Assembly: GCA_016713435.1 (NCBI GenBank) | Contig: JADJPD010000005.1 | Span: forward strand, 1-47,500 | Length of the DNA stretch: 47,500 nt | Direction of reading: 5' to 3' | Origin: Gemmatimonadota bacterium | Lineage (GTDB): Bacteria > Gemmatimonadota > Gemmatimonadetes > Gemmatimonadales > GWC2-71-9 | Part shown: positions 45,939 to 47,500 of the stretch, one piece after another | Layout: every line of letters starts with the position of its first letter | How positions within the stretch are numbered: position 1 is the stretch's first letter | Made by a program: the position numbers and the translations under genes | Notes under the pieces: generated by a model | What the model was told of the DNA's origin: nothing | The model's database searches: none | Seen by the model: only the letters and a program-made list of their open reading frames with translations

Positions 45939-47500
45939 CTACTTCGCGATCACCCGGTCCACCACCGCCAGCACCCGCGCCTCCGCGGCCTCGGCCTGCG
46001 CGAGCAGGTCCCGCACCTGCGCCTCGAGGCGAGCGGCCTCGGCGGCGTCGCCCAGGCCGGGGAGGTTGATCCGGACGTTGAGGGCCGCGCCGCGCACGCC
46101 CGCGCGGACCGCGAGCGCCCCGACGCCCGCGTCGGAGACCGAGGCCGGGTTGCCCTCGCGGGCCATCGCCTCGAGCAGCGGGAAGACCTGGAGCGCACGC
46201 TCCATCACCCGGAGGGGCACCGCCACGGCACCGCGGTTGGCGGCCGCCAGGGCGGCTTTCCGGGCGGCCTTCTCCGCCTCGGAGCCCTTCGGCAGGCCGA
46301 GGGCGGCCATGACCCGGTTGAAGGCCGCCGTATCCTCGTCGACCAGGCGGAGCAACTCGTCCTTGAGGGCCTGACCCGCCTCCGCCCAGCGCGAGAATTC
46401 CTCCCAGCGCGCATCCCACCCCCGCTTGTGGGCCGACAGGTTGGCCACCATGGTGCCGAGCGCCGCCCCGAGCGCGCCCGCGAGGGCGGCGACCGAGCCG
46501 CCGCCGGGTGCCGCGCTCTCGCTCGCGGTCTCATCCACGAACTCGGCCACGCGCATCCGCACCAGCGGGCTCGCGGTGGCATCGCGGAGGCGGTACTCGA
46601 TGATCCGCTCCTCGGGCTTGAACGGGGCCAGTTCCCCGAGCCCCAGCGACTTCACCGCGATCTTGATCAGCTCCGGTTCGGCCACGCCCAGCGAGCGCTC
46701 CTGCCGCTGCAGGAAGTGGCGGCCCGCGGCCAGGAGGGCGGAGCGGGGCACCAGGCCAACCAGCTCGGAGCCGGTCACGCGCAGGCCGCGGGCGGCCGCG
46801 GCTCGGCACACCTCGTCGAAGGCCGCGTGGAGCGGGGTCACCTCCAGGTCTGTCAGGTTCATGGAGACCTGGGCCACCCCGTACTCGGGGATGTACCAGC
46901 CGATGGCCTTCACGGCCTTCAGCGTGCCCGGTTCCATCAGCGGGGACCCATCGGGCCCGGTCACCACCTTGCCGGTCAGCGGATGGCCCTCCCGCTTCGG
47001 CCGGCCCGCCTCACGCACGTCGAAGGCGACGGCGTTGGCCCGCCGGGTACTCGTGGTGTTGAGGTTGACGTTGAAGGCCACGAGGAAGCCGCGGGCGCCG
47101 ATGACGGTGGCGCCGCACCGGGCATCGAAGCTGGCCGGGCCGAAGTCGGGCTTCCACCCCGGCCGGCTCATCTTCTCGGCCAGCCCCTCGTACTCGCCGG
47201 CCCGGATCACGGCCAGGTTCCGGCGGGCGGGATCGGGCTGGGCGGCCTCGTAGAGGTAGACCGGGATGCCCAGCTCCCGGCCCACCCGTTCCCCGAGCTG
47301 CCGGGCCAGCACCGCGCACTCCGCGAGCGAGATGCCGCTGATCGGGACGAGGGGGCAGACGTCGGTGGCGCCCATCCGGGGGTGGGCCCCGGCATGGCGG
47401 CGCATGTCGATCAGCGCCTGGGCGGCCCGGATCCCCTGGAAGGCTGCCTCACACACCGCCTCCGGCGGGCCGGCGATGGTCACCACGGTGCGGTTGGTGT
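45939..47500 (-). CDS. Formimidoyltransferase-cyclodeaminase, bifunctional (5' end outside window)
   Basis: Minus-strand frame open to the last base of the window. At the window edge it reads Thr-Asn-Arg-Thr-Val-Val-Thr-Ile-Ala-Gly-Pro-Pro-Glu-Ala, typical of residues 30-45 of the enzyme, so roughly 30 N-terminal codons are missing; GTG 47,486 is not the true start. The transferase part has His-Pro-Arg-Met-Gly-Ala-Thr-Asp (catalytic His). The C-terminal cyclodeaminase domain, from about 46,560 down, has Ala-Ala-Pro-Gly-Gly-Gly-Ser-Val-Ala-Ala-Leu. One protein moves the formimino group to tetrahydrofolate and then releases ammonia to give methenyl-THF. It completes histidine breakdown with hutU and hutI. 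Confidence 0.94.
   Translation of the reverse strand, partial: TNRTVVTIAGPPEAVCEAAFQGIRAAQALIDMRRHAGAHPRMGATDVCPLVPISGISLAECAVLARQLGERVGRELGIPVYLYEAAQPDPARRNLAVIRAGEYEGLAEKMSRPGWKPDFGPASFDARCGATVIGARGFLVAFNVNLNTTSTRRANAVAFDVREAGRPKREGHPLTGKVVTGPDGSPLMEPGTLKAVKAIGWYIPEYGVAQVSMNLTDLEVTPLHAAFDEVCRAAAARGLRVTGSELVGLVPRSALLAAGRHFLQRQERSLGVAEPELIKIAVKSLGLGELAPFKPEERIIEYRLRDATASPLVRMRVAEFVDETASESAAPGGGSVAALAGALGAALGTMVANLSAHKRGWDARWEEFSRWAEAGQALKDELLRLVDEDTAAFNRVMAALGLPKGSEAEKAARKAALAAANRGAVAVPLRVMERALQVFPLLEAMAREGNPASVSDAGVGALAVRAGVRGAALNVRINLPGLGDAAEAARLEAQVRDLLAQAEAAEARVLAVVDRVIAK

Noticed and set aside
1..47500. CRISPR arrays, prophage, insertion sequences or integrases
   Set aside because: No regularly spaced repeats, terminal inverted repeats, transposase or integrase motifs were seen on either strand.

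Overview
This is a very GC-rich bacterial window. It encodes a diderm envelope toolkit: an LptE-like LPS-assembly lipoprotein, an LpxH-like lipid A hydrolase, a damaged heptose-phosphate adenylyltransferase, an outer-membrane barrel protein and many lipobox lipoproteins. The mix of small secreted enzymes, c-type cytochrome lipoproteins, DUF6702 and M1 peptidases resembles soil Gemmatimonadota. That assignment is an inference from protein style only, because there is no rRNA gene. Nothing in the window looks like a phage, plasmid, transposon or CRISPR array.

Layout. (1) 1-15.7 kb, plus strand: the tail of a Ser/Thr protein kinase, then mostly small single-domain stress or detoxification genes (four VOC/glyoxalase genes, cupin, two NTF2-like lipoproteins, erythromycin-esterase-like enzyme, amidohydrolase, GNAT, DUF1761, DUF1772, DUF6174, DinB, alpha/beta hydrolase), a hybrid histidine kinase, a double-cupredoxin lipoprotein and a cytochrome c lipoprotein. 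Many genes up to 13 kb are broken by single-base indels or in-frame stops, and a 110-base block of pure G/C lies at 13,010-13,119. Several disruptions sit in G/C runs, so assembly error is at least as likely as real gene decay. (2) 15.7-17.1 kb, minus strand: a TPR protein overlapping an LpxH-like hydrolase. (3) 17.3-27.95 kb, plus strand, tightly packed with many ATGA-type overlaps: YbgC-type thioesterase, HEAT-cyclophilin fusion, metallopeptidase/beta-propeller/outer-membrane-barrel protein, LolB-like lipoprotein, LptE, small membrane protein, CPA2 antiporter, deleted RfaE2, RNase PH, RdgB, cytochrome c lipoprotein, VKOR. (4) 27.97-31.35 kb: tRNA-Pro(UGG), HupE/UreJ-like protein, M1 peptidase, DUF6702, closed by a strong bidirectional terminator. 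(5) 31.4-32.15 kb: a convergent minus-strand exported protein. (6) 32.3-39.2 kb: tRNA-Arg(UCU), MATE exporter, SerB, class V aminotransferase, SerA (a complete phosphorylated serine pathway) and an LVIVD-repeat exported protein, closed by a terminator. (7) 39.2-39.9 kb, minus strand: a helical unknown protein. (8) 40.1-47.5 kb: GT-C membrane protein, VC1184-type PLP enzyme, hutU and hutI, with a convergent bifunctional FTCD gene running off the right end. HutU, HutI and FTCD together convert urocanate to glutamate plus a folate one-carbon unit. No hutH is present in the window.

No gene-free stretch exceeds 300 bases. The longest is the divergent spacer 39,866-40,096, in which I see no convincing promoter. 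Coding-frame quality changes sharply along the window: about 20 disruptions lie before 13.1 kb, a few near 15.5, 22.7 and 25.55 kb, and none that I can see after 25.6 kb. The most interesting biology is the envelope operon of region 3 and the HupE-M1-DUF6702 trio of region 4.
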